Source: Carposina sasakii (Eukaryota; Arthropoda; Insecta; Lepidoptera; Carposinidae). Taken from it: a stretch of 64,000 nt of DNA. Of the stretch, positions 22,274 through 35,272 are shown piece by piece. The stretch lies in contig CP053155.1 of NCBI GenBank assembly GCA_014607495.2, positions 8,246,001 through 8,310,000 on the forward strand, written 5' to 3'. The notes beneath the pieces were generated by a model that made no database searches, was not told the DNA's origin, and saw only the letters and a program-made list of their open reading frames with translations. The position numbers and the translations under genes are program-made. Position 1 is the stretch's first letter. Each line of letters begins with the position of its first letter.

Positions 22274-25200
22274 TAGGTGTGATTTATTGATTAAATTAAA
22301 CAGTTTATTATCTAATTGGATTTCATTTTTTTTATGGGGTAGTTTCCTATGTTTGAATCTTAATAACATTTTATGCTTATCAGAATAAATTATCAAAATC
22401 ATACCTATCTGTAAAATTACAATTTGATTATGTGTCCAAATGAGGTTGTAATAAGCCTTCAAAGTTAAGTGGGCAAGTCCATTTTTCAAATGTGAAATTA
22501 ATTGAAAATTACAACATCACATGTCCACCGGCATCATTTACAGCAACTTTTGTTTTGTGACCATATTTATAAACGCAATATTTAATATAGCTGTAGACAA
22601 AAGTTCTTTTACGCGCATACAAGTTACTTAAAGAGTGACGTCACGTTGTGGTTGTGGAGCGTTTTTAGGCAAGTCCAAAATTGTGATTTTGAATTCGTTA
22701 TATCCCGGCAAGTTTTCACGCTAGCGAAGTTTTTCTTTCGCAAATGTTTCTTTTATTTTATGATCTTTCGATATAAATACAAATAAAAAAACTGTACTTA
22801 AACGACCTGATTCATTATCCGGGAAAATATTTTTATCCCAACTATATTTCAACATTTTGTTTGTTGTGCAGTCCACTCGGACGCGGACGGAGTTGCAGGC
22901 GTCCACTAGTGTCAAATATATAGGCAAAGTGTGAACAATGTACTATTCAATTTGAATTTGGAATAACTGTTACGTTGAAGTTTGACACATTATTTTCGCG
23001 ATCTATGTAGATTTCAAGAAATTCGTGGGACTCGCGAATTGCGTAAAAGTTTCGAGGTAGGTACATGCGTTTTGGATTTATTGTTGAGCACTGAGTCACC
23101 TTAAGTATGGATGAGTAACAATTCTTAATGTAGATCCAGAATAAAAACTGGGGGGCGAATCTCGAAAAGTCTCGAGTTGAAACGAAACTGAAACAGAACC
23201 GTTGTAGATGCTCAGAACAAAGCAATTACTTTACGTCACCGTAATTAGACTTATTTCAGCACGAGATAGATATGTGATTTCATTCTGTCATACTTGCGAC
23301 CGATGCGTGCTAAAATATATCTTATAACTCAAGCGATAAATATATATATATATTGCTTCTCACCGCGTTTCGTTAACGGTTCATTAGTGGTTGCGTTTCG
23401 GCTCAAAAATATTGCCAAATTATTCCCCTGGCCGTGCACTTTGTATGTTAATCAGTTTTAGTTAGAAAAAATCCTGACGATCACATGGTAGGTACGAGTA
23501 CTACGAGCATAAAATATTCTACGCAATAAATCCTTTCGACTCTATGCTTACACAACAATGTCAAACAATACCGACATTCACATGAAATCCCTCCCAAATG
23601 AAGCATTATTCCACACTAACACCTGTTACTTCCGTGACATATTTAGCCATGGCTTTGATGTTCCCCTAAATACTGCCTCCGTAACCATTCACCGACAAAC
23701 AATATTAGGTTATCAAACAAAGACCCCTAATGATGCAAATTTTCAGCGTAGTTACATTGTTTACATATTGGCTACATTAACATAATATTATTCAAGCACT
23801 GCCGGTTTATAAGTTTTTGTTTCTTCCGTGTTTGATGAAAAAGTAAATTTTTGACATGACACACCTTGTAGTTACGAGTACTAGATCAGTGTAAATGAGC
23901 GATTAAGCTGATTTCTTACGCCCTAAGCTACGTATGAGATATACATTTAATATCTATATAAATTACCATTAGGTTTAATGAGTATTACTAAGCACACACA
24001 CGTAGGTATTAGACGACGTAAACCTACATCTGATAATAAATGGTGATACTGATAACGGGTCAGCTGACTGTACAATTATGCAAGTAGGTAGGTAAGGCAC
24101 GATGTATATGTTGTAAGAGAATTGTATAATATAGTAAAAAATATTATGCATATCATAAAAAAAAAACAAATTCTTTCGCAATATGAGTTTTGAAAGAAAC
24201 CATGATCATAAAAAATAAAAGCACATAAGTACTGAAGGATCACAATGTTTAACCAACGTCATTATCTTTTTTTATTTTACTCAGTTCAAGCGAAACAAAT
24301 AAACATCGTTAAAATATATATCTATATAATAGTTTTGTCCATAGAAATGTTTCCTCTGACCAGGATTCGAGCCCAGGGCTTTTAACAAAACCAGCGAACG
24401 AACACTACAATAGCCTGAACTCTTAAAACAGGATTGTTTTTCATGGTGGGGAGTGGAGGGAGTGTAGCGACTTGTCGCTCTCTACACAATTTAAAAACAA
24501 TTCCGTGCGAGAGAGTGAGGTAGCTCTACACATAGCAGCGTCTCGCGTACACTCAGGAAACAATCCTTCTTCAAATCAAATGATTATTATGAACGAGGTA
24601 TACAGAGATAGTCTTCATATGGAGAGAGCTTTAGTTCTAGAATAGTGTCATTGTGAACGCCCTGCCCTCGTTCACTCACAGCTGTGAGAGATACATGCAT
24701 CAACCAATTTTCATCTACACAGTACTAAATTGTACTCGCTGTATAGATCTAACAGTTAAGATACTTGAAAGGATATATAATGAAAGAATTGATCCTATTA
24801 ATGTTATTACAATTTTAATGTTATTAAAATATGTAAGGATTATGCTGTGACCTATCTAATAAATTCGAACTGAGGAGTACCTACCACATATTATTATTTT
24901 CTTAATATAACTAATATGAAACAGAACTAAAACGTTATATAATTTACAAACAATGTTTGAAAGAAATATGTTGACATCATAGACTACATTTTTATATAAA
25001 TTAAATAAATGTTCAAAGTTATGAGGTATTCCGAATAATAGATTAGTTAATTTAGAGTATGTAGGTAATACAACAACATGCTTTAGATTCCTAAAAGTTT
25101 TATATAAATTGCTTTTTACTTACTAGTGTGGTTAGCTAAAGAACTACCATTTGACAACTTGATTTTTACTTATTATTGATAACAATACTATAGTATATGA

Positions 25201-26372
25201 CTGACGACTACTGGAAATAAACTTTTATGAATTGTTATTGATTGCCTATAAAAATTATAAAACTACATAGTAATTATGTATATTATTGACATTTAGCAAT
25301 ATAAGAAAAAAATCTTCATTTTGAACAAATTACTTTTCGTAGTATTAATATCATTCGGTCCAATTATATGCATGTTACCTACGCTGTGCGAGAAAAATTA
25401 AAAATAAAAGTCTAATATACAAGTCCAAGTGTCTGTGGTACAGTTGGTTACTGAGGATCTGTTATGTGATTTATATAACACTAGTTCATTGGCCACGACT
25501 TCCTCTGCATGAATAGTTATGCACAAACTATACCGTAATCAAGACCGTTGGAACCATCTTTAGTGTTCAGTGTTAACAAAACCTAACATAACATAATAAT
25601 ATAAGTATTAAAACTTATAATAAGTATTACTATGTATATTTTTCTTTCCTGCTATAATAGATAGGTACTAAAAAAAGTTCGAGACACCGTCGTACGACTA
25701 CAAAAAAGCCGCTTCTCAAATCAATATCAGAGTCTCATGATAGATACATACATACATACATATAATCACGCCATTATCCCTTACGGGGTAGGCAGAGCAC
25801 TAAGGGCCGATAGAACCACATGGTGCCACTTCTGACCATCTCATGAGTCTCGTGATAAACCTATATATACGTGGATAAATATAATATCCTATTTAAAGAA
25901 CTACAAAGCGCTTCGAGAAAAGGGCAACACTGGCACTGAGTTCGCTTCGCTCTCATTATTCTGTGTAGTTAAGTCTATTTAAAATGTAAGTTTAAAATAG
26001 ACAAAAAAACTATAAAAACGTGAAAAGTGACTGTGATTATAATCTTACACTATACCCGGCCCACTTGTAGTAAATGCTTAATTTTGGAAGATAAGACGGT
26101 TCATGATCTGCAAATAAATATCTATCCAGGAATTTTAAATTCTAGGATTAATTCATTAGTACAACTGGTGATGTGGTTGTTAGCTAGAGATCTGTTCAAG
26201 ATATACACGTAGTGAATACGATCTAGATACACTTATTTTATAGACAATATAATATCAGCAGCATAAAACCCATAAAAACTTTTATTGCTATCTGTACCTA
26301 ACATCGAAGGCTGTACATATGACCTAGGTACTAGGAGTAGGGCTAAACGGATTCGAGCCATGTGTTGGGCAC
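22274..26372. other. Intergenic, sparse repeats
   Basis: It contains a 5'-truncated Helitron end (about 22815-22909), a long repeat related to 56960-57600 (about 22925-23400, including tacgtcaccgtaattaga) and a (catacata)n-associated retroposon fragment (about 25745-25850). The small open frames here have no promoter, signal peptide or recognisable domain. Confidence 0.5.
22815..22909 (+). mobile_element. Helitron-like 3' end fragment, copy E
   Basis: It has the segment atccgggaaaatatttttatcc, then tgcagtccac, a diverged hairpin and CTAG at 22906-22909. Confidence 0.65.
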
Positions 26373-26380
26373 TATATAAG
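26373..26380 (+). promoter_or_regulatory. TATA box of the 26461 gene
   Basis: TATATAAG, 88 nt before the M-Y-K-L micro-exon. With no coding exon for the next 5 kb, this box is the main evidence that the isolated 12-nt exon is real. Confidence 0.7.
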
Positions 26381-26460
26381 GTCTGCCTTTTCTGTCCCCA
26401 ACCACATTCGGTCCTACATCTTCCTTCTTAACTTCTAAACACAACAAACCACCCTCAAAA

Positions 26461-29400
26461 ATGTACAAGCTGGTAAGCTCAAATTTACATATTTTTTCAT
26501 CATCCTCCTGTCCATGTCCCATTATTTAAAGGTTTCCTTCGAAACTCATATTGCCAAGGATTTGGCATTTGCTTTTGAAGGCAGCTGCGTGCTTGACGCC
26601 AACCCTCTTTACAGTTAAGTGTCAATTTTTGAATATTAAACCATTAGGTACTTTACATCGGTACAAGCCCGTGACTAGGATCGAACTTACGCTATCTGAC
26701 GTAAGGCGTACGTCTTAATCATTGGACTATTGTCGCTTTTACATTTTTTTTTCTTAAATTAAAATAATATTTGAACTTTTTTTCCCGGAACAATTGATCT
26801 AGCAAATAAGTAAGTAGCCCAATATCAAGTAGCCGTAAGGTACATTATTTGTCACACTAATTGAAAAATCTTAGTTTAGGAATAATAGGAATAATAATAA
26901 AAATAGAGATGAGTGAGAAATAATAACATGGAGTGAGCAACGACGCTGAAAGGGATGTATCCACGGAGAGCTTATATTGAGATACATTGATTGATATCAT
27001 TCTTTTCATTCATATTACCGTATTAAATGAATGATTTTCATTTTCAATCATTTTCATTCATGAATGATGATCTCCGACCGTATTTCGGCCAAGGCAAAGC
27101 AAGAGATATTATAGTGCACAAGTGTGTGCGGAAACACAGATGCACTCTCTATTCCGTTACTCTCATAGTCCGATGGGACGGAAAGCCGACACGACCGAAG
27201 AGAGATCATTTTCATTCATATTATAGTGTTAAATATTACAAAATAATAAATTAATATGTACTAAATGAATAAATCAATTTAAGAAAAACATTGGCTAAAT
27301 TTGATCGATACCATACATTTTGCTGTCAAATATAATTTTTTTAAACAGCGTTTAACATACGCGGTTTTCTTTAATAACATTGTTATAATTTATACATACA
27401 TTACGATAATCATTGTTATTTAGCGTTATTATATTTTAGGACACGTTACCTAATTATAGAATTAATCTTAGATTACTTAACGATGTTATGTATATCTATG
27501 CATTATGTATGTACATACACGGCCAATTATTGTGACTAAACAAATACCACTCAATTCCCTTTCAAGCTTATACAAATTGTAAATAAACAAAATTATTTCA
27601 ATAGCTACAATCAGTATAATTGTATAATTTCAACTTGTATTGGAATGAGCAAGAAATAAACCAATTTTATTTTGGGTACACTTTTTAATGAACAATCACC
27701 AAGTTAACGACCTACGAAGGTTAAACTAGATTTCCTATCCGGTCTTTTTTTATTCTATGAGTAGGTAAACAGGGTAATGGCGACTTTACTGTCTATCTGT
27801 CAGTTATTGATGTGTTTATCTCTCAGATAAATGAAGTATACAGATCTGAAACAAAGACAAAAAATGGGACCATCTGCCATTGAACTTACTAAATACTTAC
27901 TATGAGTTTTGACGTGGTTTTGACACTCGAAATACTTTTTGTTATAAGTAACAGTAATGGCCGTGTCGGTGCCGTTTTTATAAACGTCTAAAGCAAGGTA
28001 AATGTCAGATATTTGTACTCTATTACACTCTTTTCTCTATGGTTTACCTAAAGGTACCAATAAAAAAACTTGGTTTCCGTCAGGGAAGCCTGCATTAAAG
28101 TATGTGTCAACTCCATTTTTTGAATTATTTATTAATGAGCACGATGGAAATATTACAACTATCTAAACAAAAATAGGTAAATACATCTATCATCTTAAAA
28201 TAAAATAAAAACTAGGGATAAAACTACGTATAAACAAAACAACAGAAAAAAAACTTCAAATAGCATTCCCTCTCTGGAAGCCAAAAATTGTCTTTTGTTA
28301 TTTTTAACATACCAACACTGGTATGATAAATTGCAATTTTTATTTCTAGATATTTATTCCTGTGATTTTAATGCGCTTTTTTTACCCGACTGCGTAAGAA
28401 GGAGGGTTATGTTTTTGAATCTAGCTTCTATCTAAGATTGTGATTTAGCAACATCAAAAGTAACAACTTTGCGAAAATATGTAGAGACTTATGTGTACAC
28501 TAACAGAGTATTTACCCTTTACCCAGTTTTTATAAAAGTCTATTTAAGAATATCAAGAAATATCATTGGCAGTCGAACTGTTACCAGGAATTAATTCCAA
28601 TAATACCGACGTAGGTAGGTACGTAGATAAACAGTTGAATAAAAATAGTTTTAAAGTCTAAAAACTCTTTGAATGTTTCTACTTTAGGTACATTACAAAT
28701 AACCGTGATGCTAAAGTTATTTCTTTTTGGATTATATCAATGGAGAGGTGTTTTTATAAATTTATCTTAGTCAAGATATTATATATTATAAAATTATTAA
28801 TAAAGAAAATGGAAAAAATTCTTCACCCGAGTGGGAATCGAACCCACGACCACTGCAAACCGTGCCAGCCGGTTATAGCAACCGGTATAATGACTATATA
28901 ATATATAATGACCCGGTGGCTTAGTATTTATAGCGGCTGGCACGGTTTGCAGTGGTCGTGGGTTCGATTCCCACTCGGGTGAAGAATTTTTCCATTTTCT
29001 TTATTAATAATTTTATAATTATTTCTTATTGTCTAATATTGTAAAAGTAATAAAAAATAGATAGACGTACTTTCCCATGACAAGGTAATTTAAAACTCTT
29101 ACGTTACTGACTGAGAGACAAAGCACAACCAAAACTTCGTGGAGTCTCTTTTTTTCTCTTTTTTTTTTTAATAATTACAATTAGGTTCAGGGTGCCATTA
29201 AACCGGAGGGGTTTCACTTGGCGCCCTTTATGTAACTATTAGTTATAAATTACTTACTACATTTATCCAGTATCTACACTCAGCCTGGGACACATTTATA
29301 CATTTCACCGAATAGCTTCTATTGCCGCTTTTTCTTTTTTTTTATAAACACTTATCTATTCGCAACAGTCACTTTTATTAGACACAGATATAATAATATA

Positions 29401-32400
29401 TACACTACACTGCATAGATAGTACCTATGGGCGTGCACGGCTCAGTAGCTAGCACCATAATTCACATGAGCCATTCGGCGAAACGCAGGTAGCTTAGAGC
29501 AACGCGGGCTTTTCCATACGAGAACGAAGGTGGCCACGATAATAAATTTTAAATTTAGCATATTAGTTGGTTTTGTTGATGCGGGGCTCCACTACAATAC
29601 ATCTAGGTACTGCTCCTTCCGTGCATGTTGTAAGAGTGGACTAAGAAATTCATGGGCGTTCTCTCAGGTCTTGCAACTTGTCACTGATCTTCTGATATGC
29701 TAAGCGTAGTTGTTTCTGCAATCTGCAATTCTTGCTACCTATTTTTGGCAACAAATTAATTTTGCTTATAAGTAGAATAGGCAACAAAATTCAATATAAT
29801 ATAAAGCGAAACAAATCAAAACTGATCGGGAACCACTTACACAGAACTACTTAGGTATTATGTGCAAAATAAAAGGTTCCAACTCCGGTAGAGGTTTATC
29901 GATACATTTACTCCAATAGGAAGAGTCTTCAATAAGGGCAAGTTGTTTAATTAGTAGTCAAAATACGTCAGAAATGGTATAGTTTGACAGACGTTTTGAA
30001 CTAATAGTAAGCTCAATCAATTTGCCCATAGGGCGTTCGCTAACTTTTGGTGGAAATGTCTAAGTGCCCACCCTGCTCTAAAAATTCATAGCGATCCTTC
30101 TGAGATTTACGAGTATAGTAAGTACTTATCTTATTTCCGCTAAGAGTGAAAGATAATGATTTTAAAACAAAAAATAGCCTCTCAATATTTCTTGCATGTC
30201 CAGTTACGAGTACAAAATAAGGGAATATAATCAGAATTCGGCTTTGTTTTATTCATTGAATCGTGTGGATATACTATAGTTGTACTTTACTGGGTAAGTA
30301 ATGCAATTTCCGCCCACCTTTCACTCTATGCACTTTTGGTACACGTGACACAATCTAGTTTTAAGCAATAGGTACTTGATACAAGCACAAACCTGTGCTA
30401 TAAAGGTGCATTATCTAATTAATGTAAAGTTTACTAAAATTGAGGTGACTTTTAAAATTGTACTACAATTTAAAAGATTCAAAATGAGTTTTCAGAACTT
30501 CCAAATATAACTTCTGTAGTATTATCATAAAATGTAGCTCTACAATCTTTACATTGTGCTATTTTCAACATTTAACTGCTAACCCATTTTCGTAGAAACA
30601 TTTGTACTAAATGTCTGGTAGACTTTTAGCAATATTACCTACCTAAGTTACCTCACGACCTACAAATAACCTGAATAAGACATAACAATTACTTAACTAT
30701 AATTTAATATTTGATATTAGATTTAAATAGAAGCGCAGAAACTTGTATTAAAATTGCTTTTAACCTTTTGACTTTGCAAAATTTTGATATTTAATGCTCG
30801 AGAAAAAGGTTTTTTTAGCAATTTAATATTTTATGTTACATTTTAACGATGTAAGATTTATATTATTCTTTCTTTCTTTATTCTTTATTCTTTATTGCAC
30901 ACACACAAAAAGAAATATGGCATACAACATTAAAGAAGAGATGCATGTTTTGATTATTATAGATATATTATAGAGATGATTATTTGTACTTAGTTTAGCA
31001 ATAAGTAGTTATATATAAATATATTTAAGCCAGTTTCGCATATCGATATAATTTCGTTTCTGTGATATTATAGGTATTATAGGCGATGAATAATTAATTA
31101 TTTCTTATTGTTTCTATCCTTTCTGTATTTTGCTGAGATATTGACATAACATTTGTTTTTTTTTAATTTTAGTTTTAAATTTTATTGTGTGGTGGTTTTT
31201 ACTTCGACCATGCCGGTGGTGATTCACATAGAATATGTCACTTTATAACGTTAAAGGCTGATTTTTCCAAACGTCAAATAGGCTATAAGAATAATAATGT
31301 CGATGCTGTCTTTCTCTAAAACCTGATCATGATAGTGATAGAGACAGTATCAACTTCAAAAATTTGCCTTAAAATAAAAATTATTTTCATTCTTATATAG
31401 TTGTTTCTCGAGACTTTGTGTTTTCAACTTCAAGAAAATTGGTAGGTAGAGTAGATAAGCGTGAAGAGGTCACAAACTTACTTCCGGATTTATAATATTA
31501 GGTGGCATTTTACGTAAATAGCTATTTAAAGAGATATTGCCTACATTTTTGTGCTCATCTCCAAGAAAAATACGGGTATTTTTCAGGTTGCATTCGCTGC
31601 TCTCCTGGCCTGCGCCGCCGCTGCCCCTGGCTACATCGGAGCTCCCCTGGCTGCCCCCTATGCCCCTCTAGCGGCTCCTTGGGGTCAACCCTGGGGCCAT
31701 GGACTCGTTGGCGCTCCCCTAGTCAAGGCTGCCGTGCCCGTTGCTACTTCTTATGCCAACACTGTCAGGGTAAGTGATATGTTTTCAATTGTTATTCGTC
31801 GCTTAGAGAGGCTAGGTTACTGGAACCGATTGTAGTGCCCCCTTACTGGTTTCAATTGTTAAATCTTTTCGAAGCCCACCGAAATAGACACAGAGCCAGA
31901 GACAATATCTAAAAGTTTTCATTAGTAAAAAACATTCAAACAGCATCTACTTTAACTTTTGAAACTATAGATTATGGAAATAAGTAACTAAATTTTTTAA
32001 TTTCATTTTCATTTAACATTTCTTACTCAATCAAAATATATATTAATATCTTTCTCATTGATCGAAAGCATATCGAGTACCTAATAATACTTTATGATTG
32101 ACATTACTCAGGATAATGAAAGTTTACGTCCATTGCAAAATGCTAGTGGATATCCTTGAAGCCGCCCGCCATACTTCCAAGCGATAATATAGATCAAGTT
32201 AATCACAATAAACGATATAACCACTTCTATAATGAAATAAACTCGAACATTAATCAATAATAAGGAGTACGTAGTCATATTTATAAATAACTAGTGGACT
32301 ATCGTCATCTGAACATCGTCCGCGTGGACTGCACAAAAAACAAAATGTCGAAAATATTTTCCCGGGATAAAAGTAGCCAATGTGTTAATCCAGGGTGTCA

Positions 32401-33667
32401 GCTAACTCCATACCAAATTTTATTAAAATCGCTCCAGCCGTTTTTACGTGAAAGAGTAACAAACATCCATCCATCCATCCGTCCATACTTACAAACTTTC
32501 GCATTTATTTATATAATTAGTACGATAATCACAGAATCTATAGCTAATACTATAGATAGAGGAATATGATGTAGACATAGAGTGCTAATGTCATACTAAC
32601 AGTTTCGATGCACCATTAGACATTTCGGTGCCTCACAATTCCAGTCCTGGACACTTAGATTGCATTACTATACGTTCCAATACATTACTGTAATAGAATC
32701 TAAGTGTCAAGGATTGGAATTGTGAAGCACCGAAAAGTCTAATGTTGCATCGAAACAGTTAGTATGACATTAGAACTTTATGACATCTTATTCTTCTATG
32801 CTAATACATACAGGTGATTTTTGGTCGTCAACGTTCCCGAAAACTACGCAATCTCCTCATCATCACGATCATTTTTCATTTTCCATTGAAGCATACATGG
32901 GAAGTGTCTGGTTTTCAAAATATTAGGGTCCAAAGTTGACTAAATAGACTGCGTTTTTCTGCATAAATGCACATAGACGCGCGTGGCAAGATTTTTTTCA
33001 CGAGAAATAATTAATATCTGTCTATGGAAAAACTAGCATAAACACTGGACACTATAAATTTCGCCCGATCAAATAATAAAAAGAAATTCGAAAAATTTTA
33101 CATTGTTTTCCAGCATTTTATTTGGCACTAACTTACTTTATTTGATGTATAGAGTACGTACCCTTCGTTAAGGGTGGCAACGATAAAACATCCTGTATAC
33201 GCACGGTTATGTGCCAAAAATGGGGTAGAGAGACAGAGCTGCAGAATCACGAATCCTACTTATCCGTATTTAGCATACCGGGGTCAGATGTTAATCATCT
33301 AGTTACTAGCTTGTCGCCTAAGGGTACATCCATCAGATCCTTAGTCGATTCCTACGACGCCAACAAAAGATGCGGCTGATGTCCTAGTGCTAGTGAACTG
33401 GAGAAGCCATGCATCAGCACAGGATATACATTGATGAGGACTTTGTTATATATTTTAATGTAAATTTTCTTAAACTAAACCAGCAGACACTTCTTCCGAT
33501 AAACTTGTGGCGGTATTATAAACTTTTTAAATAAATAAATTGCTAAATACTTTCTTTGTATTTTTCAGATTGCATCCCCTGCTGTAGTCGCCGCTCACAG
33601 CCCAATAGTAGCATCCCCTTACGCCCACAGCCCCCTGGTAGCATCCCCCTACGCCCATGCCTGGTGA
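26461..33667 (+). CDS. Small Ala/Pro-rich cuticular-type protein, three exons over 7.2 kb
   Basis: Predicted 97-residue secreted protein. Exon 1 is 26461-26472 (M-Y-K-L, donor GTAAGC), exon 2 is 31587-31769 (acceptor tttttcag, donor GTAAGT) and exon 3 is 33569-33667 (acceptor tttttcag). All junctions are phase 0. Introns are 5,114 and 1,799 nt and hold SINEs, MITEs and a Helitron copy. The joined N-terminus (M-Y-K-L-V-A-F-A-A-L-L-A-C-A-A-A-A-P) is a typical family signal peptide. The mature part has A-P-L-A-A-P repeats, W-G-Q-P-W-G-H-G, then S-Y-A-N-T-V-R joined to I-A-S-P-A-V-V-A-A-H, and a repeated V-A-S-P-Y-A-H. Exon 1 has its own TATA promoter, and no nearer exon 2 or exon 1 candidate exists. 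PolyA signal AATAAA at 33897-33902. The distant link between exons 1 and 2 is inferred. Confidence 0.75.
26655..26741 (-). mobile_element. tRNA-like SINE remnant in the first intron of the 26461 gene
   Basis: On the minus strand, tagtccaatgattaaga resembles an A box and gttcgatcctag a B box. The short body decays after that. Confidence 0.45.
28785..29019. mobile_element. Head-to-head pair of a short tRNA-derived SINE
   Basis: Two arms (28785-28871 and 28934-29019) are reverse complements except for one A indel and flank a 62-nt spacer. Each arm carries a B box (ggttcgattccc) and the tail attttctttattaataattt. The right copy also shows an A box (tggcttagt) and a possible tRNA-like acceptor pairing (accc with gggt). 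A third copy is at 60435-60537. Confidence 0.8.
30870..30960 (-). repeat. LINE-like 3' tail
   Basis: The minus strand reads tgtgtgtgcaataaagaata, repeated (aataaag)n, like the 3' end of a truncated LINE. It lies in intron 1 of the 26461 gene. Confidence 0.4.
32291..32525 (-). mobile_element. Helitron-like element, copy F
   Basis: CTAG at 32291-32294 and TC at 32525-32524 on the element strand, with an internal (atcc)n stretch and the body segment ccagggtgtcagctaactcc shared with copies G and H. It lies in intron 2 of the 26461 gene. Confidence 0.7.
32585..32773. mobile_element. Palindromic MITE with about 80-bp arms
   Basis: The arms begin ctaatgtcatactaacagtt at the left and end with its reverse complement at the right. 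They pair imperfectly over most of the 189 bp. It lies in intron 2 of the 26461 gene. Confidence 0.8.
32809..33197 (-). mobile_element. MITE family 1, full copy 4
   Basis: The left end is tacaggtgatttttggtcgt and the right end aaaacatcctgta, with full internal similarity to 13904-14290 in reverse. Confidence 0.8.
33205..33440 (+). repeat. Family-2 interspersed repeat
   Basis: Shares atgtgccaaaaatggggtag, gttactagcttgtcgcctaa and cgattcctacgacgcca with the copies at about 14985 and 46500. It lies in intron 2 of the 26461 gene. Confidence 0.55.
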
Positions 33668-33902
33668 GCGCCCCCTATCGGCCCGACCTCGCAACAGTCA
33701 AGACCACTATTTATTTCTCTAGCATTATCTAAGTCAAATCGGAACGACGGATTAGTAACCTTCTAGCTTTTGCAAGTTGGAAAGAATATGTATTAAAAAT
33801 ATTATTAATATTTAACCACTGTTTTTTAATTAGTGCTCCTTACGACAATTTTGTATTTTGATAACGAACTTTATGTGACTTGATCTTTGCAAGTCCAATA
33901 AA

Positions 33903-34690
33903 TACCCAGATATAACGCATACCTTATGACTCACATGGTTTAGGTTGAAAATTAAATTGAAACAAATCGGTCATACATTTAGCGATTTATGCTCCCAAAA
34001 GAAAATTATGGTCAAGTTGTACTTGTACTTAAGTAATAAGAGTAATAATATATATTTCTCGAAATCAACATAGATCTTTGGAATCTTGCTTAGTTTTAAC
34101 GATGTCTTTGGTCAAACTATTTGAATATGCCAACATTGTCGCCTGTAGATTTTCTTACAATGTTACAAATAACCCTAGCCAGTCAAAAACAAAACACAGT
34201 CAAACATGGGAAAATGTCGCACTATTGTCATTACGTTGCACTTCTTTCAAAAAGACGAGAAATATTAATATCGCGAACAATGAGCACATTAAATTATTAT
34301 GGCAAAATTTATGTTCGTTGGTTACGATTTATTTTGAAAACTTTATTGATATTATGTGCTATTGAATTATGACCCCTGACGCCAACCCTTCTTAGGAATC
34401 ACTACACAATTAACCCGTAGGTGGAAAATAAATTCAATTAACGAAATAAAAATAAACTTAAATAACAAATAAAATTAATTTCACCAGTCATTTCTAATAT
34501 TAAGTAGATAATGATATGCGTACCTTGATATTTATACCCAGCATATCACAATTGATACGAATTGAACACGACAGCGGAAGCTTTTGTATTAACAAAGCTT
34601 ATGTATATTATCGATGATATTCTAAACAAACGTTTCTAAATACATTGAAGGTGATTAACATTTTTTATTCAGTAAAGATCTATGCATGCA
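33903..34690. other. Intergenic between the 26461 and 34769 genes
   Basis: AT-rich with no recognisable gene. The overlapping 83- and 95-codon frames at 34078-34372 lack a promoter, signal peptide or biased codon use and look random. Confidence 0.5.
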
Positions 34691-34726
34691 TATATAAGGA
34701 ACTATTAGCATTAGTCAGGCATTAGT
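34691..34726 (+). promoter_or_regulatory. Core promoter of the 34769 gene
   Basis: TATATAAG at 34691-34698. A TCAGG/TTAGTC initiator region follows at about 34713-34726. The leader ends CAACACAGACCACA directly before the ATG. Confidence 0.75.
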
Positions 34727-34768
34727 CGATCCGACTTCTTCGTTCAGACAACTTCAACACAGACCACA

Positions 34769-35272
34769 ATGTTCAAGCTGGTGGTGTTGGTCTCTTGCGC
34801 GGCTCTGTGCGCCGCCAAGCCCGGCCTGGTGGCGCCGCTGGCATATGGCGTGCTGCCGGCTGCGAGCTCACTGTCGCAGTATAGCTCCAGCGTGGTGCAC
34901 GGCGCCCCGCTGGCCCCCGCCGCCTACAGCGTGTACCCCGCAGTGGCGCTGTCGCAGGCGCCGCACTCGCCCGCCGTCGTGTTGGACGCCGTGCACGGCG
35001 TGCCCCTGGACACGCCCGAGGTGGTCGCCGCCCGCGCCGCGCACTACCAGGCCAAGGCCCTCTCCGGGGTGCACCATCTCGGCAAGCGCTCCCTCGGCTA
35101 CAGCTCACTGGTCGCCCCCGTGGCCCACAGCGCCGTTATCGCTCCAGCTGCGTACTCCGCCCCTGTCCTCTCCGCTCCTGTAGTTTCTGCCTACTCCGCC
35201 CCTGCACTGTATTCCTCTCCTCTTGCTTACTCCGCTGTCGTTCCAAAAGCCCTCAGTGTACACCCCTGGTAA
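34769..35272 (+). CDS. Intronless cuticular-type protein with PLDTPEV block and GKRS site
   Basis: 167-residue secreted protein, no intron. Signal peptide M-F-K-L-V-V-L-V-S-C-A-A-L-C-A-A. Residues 34-45 hold S-L-S-Q-Y-S-S-S-V-V-H-G, the family's serine motif. Residues 78-96 are the conserved V-P-L-D-T-P-E-V-V-A-A-R-A-A-H block, known in some lepidopteran cuticular proteins. The dibasic site G-K-R-S is at 105-108. The C-terminal part is Y-S-A-P-V/L-x-S repeats ending A-L-S-V-H-P-W. It is a close inverted paralogue of 36601-37077, from which it differs by an extra 9 residues after the K-R-S site and a few substitutions. The first 340 nt are far more GC-rich than the surroundings and use C/G third positions, so long antisense frames appear there. 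The polyA signal is the variant AATACA (35356-35361), aligned with AATAAA in the paralogue. Confidence 0.92.
   Translation: MFKLVVLVSCAALCAAKPGLVAPLAYGVLPAASSLSQYSSSVVHGAPLAPAAYSVYPAVALSQAPHSPAVVLDAVHGVPLDTPEVVAARAAHYQAKALSGVHHLGKRSLGYSSLVAPVAHSAVIAPAAYSAPVLSAPVVSAYSAPALYSSPLAYSAVVPKALSVHPW

Noticed and set aside
28934..29000. tRNA-like sequence with A and B boxes
   Set aside because: Occurs in three copies with a fixed SINE tail and target duplications, so it is a SINE and not a functional tRNA gene.
34773..35183. Long open frames in other frames and antisense over the GC-rich 34769 gene, likewise over 36601-37141
   Set aside because: Shadows caused by biased codon use. The family signal peptide, motifs and promoter are only in the called frame.
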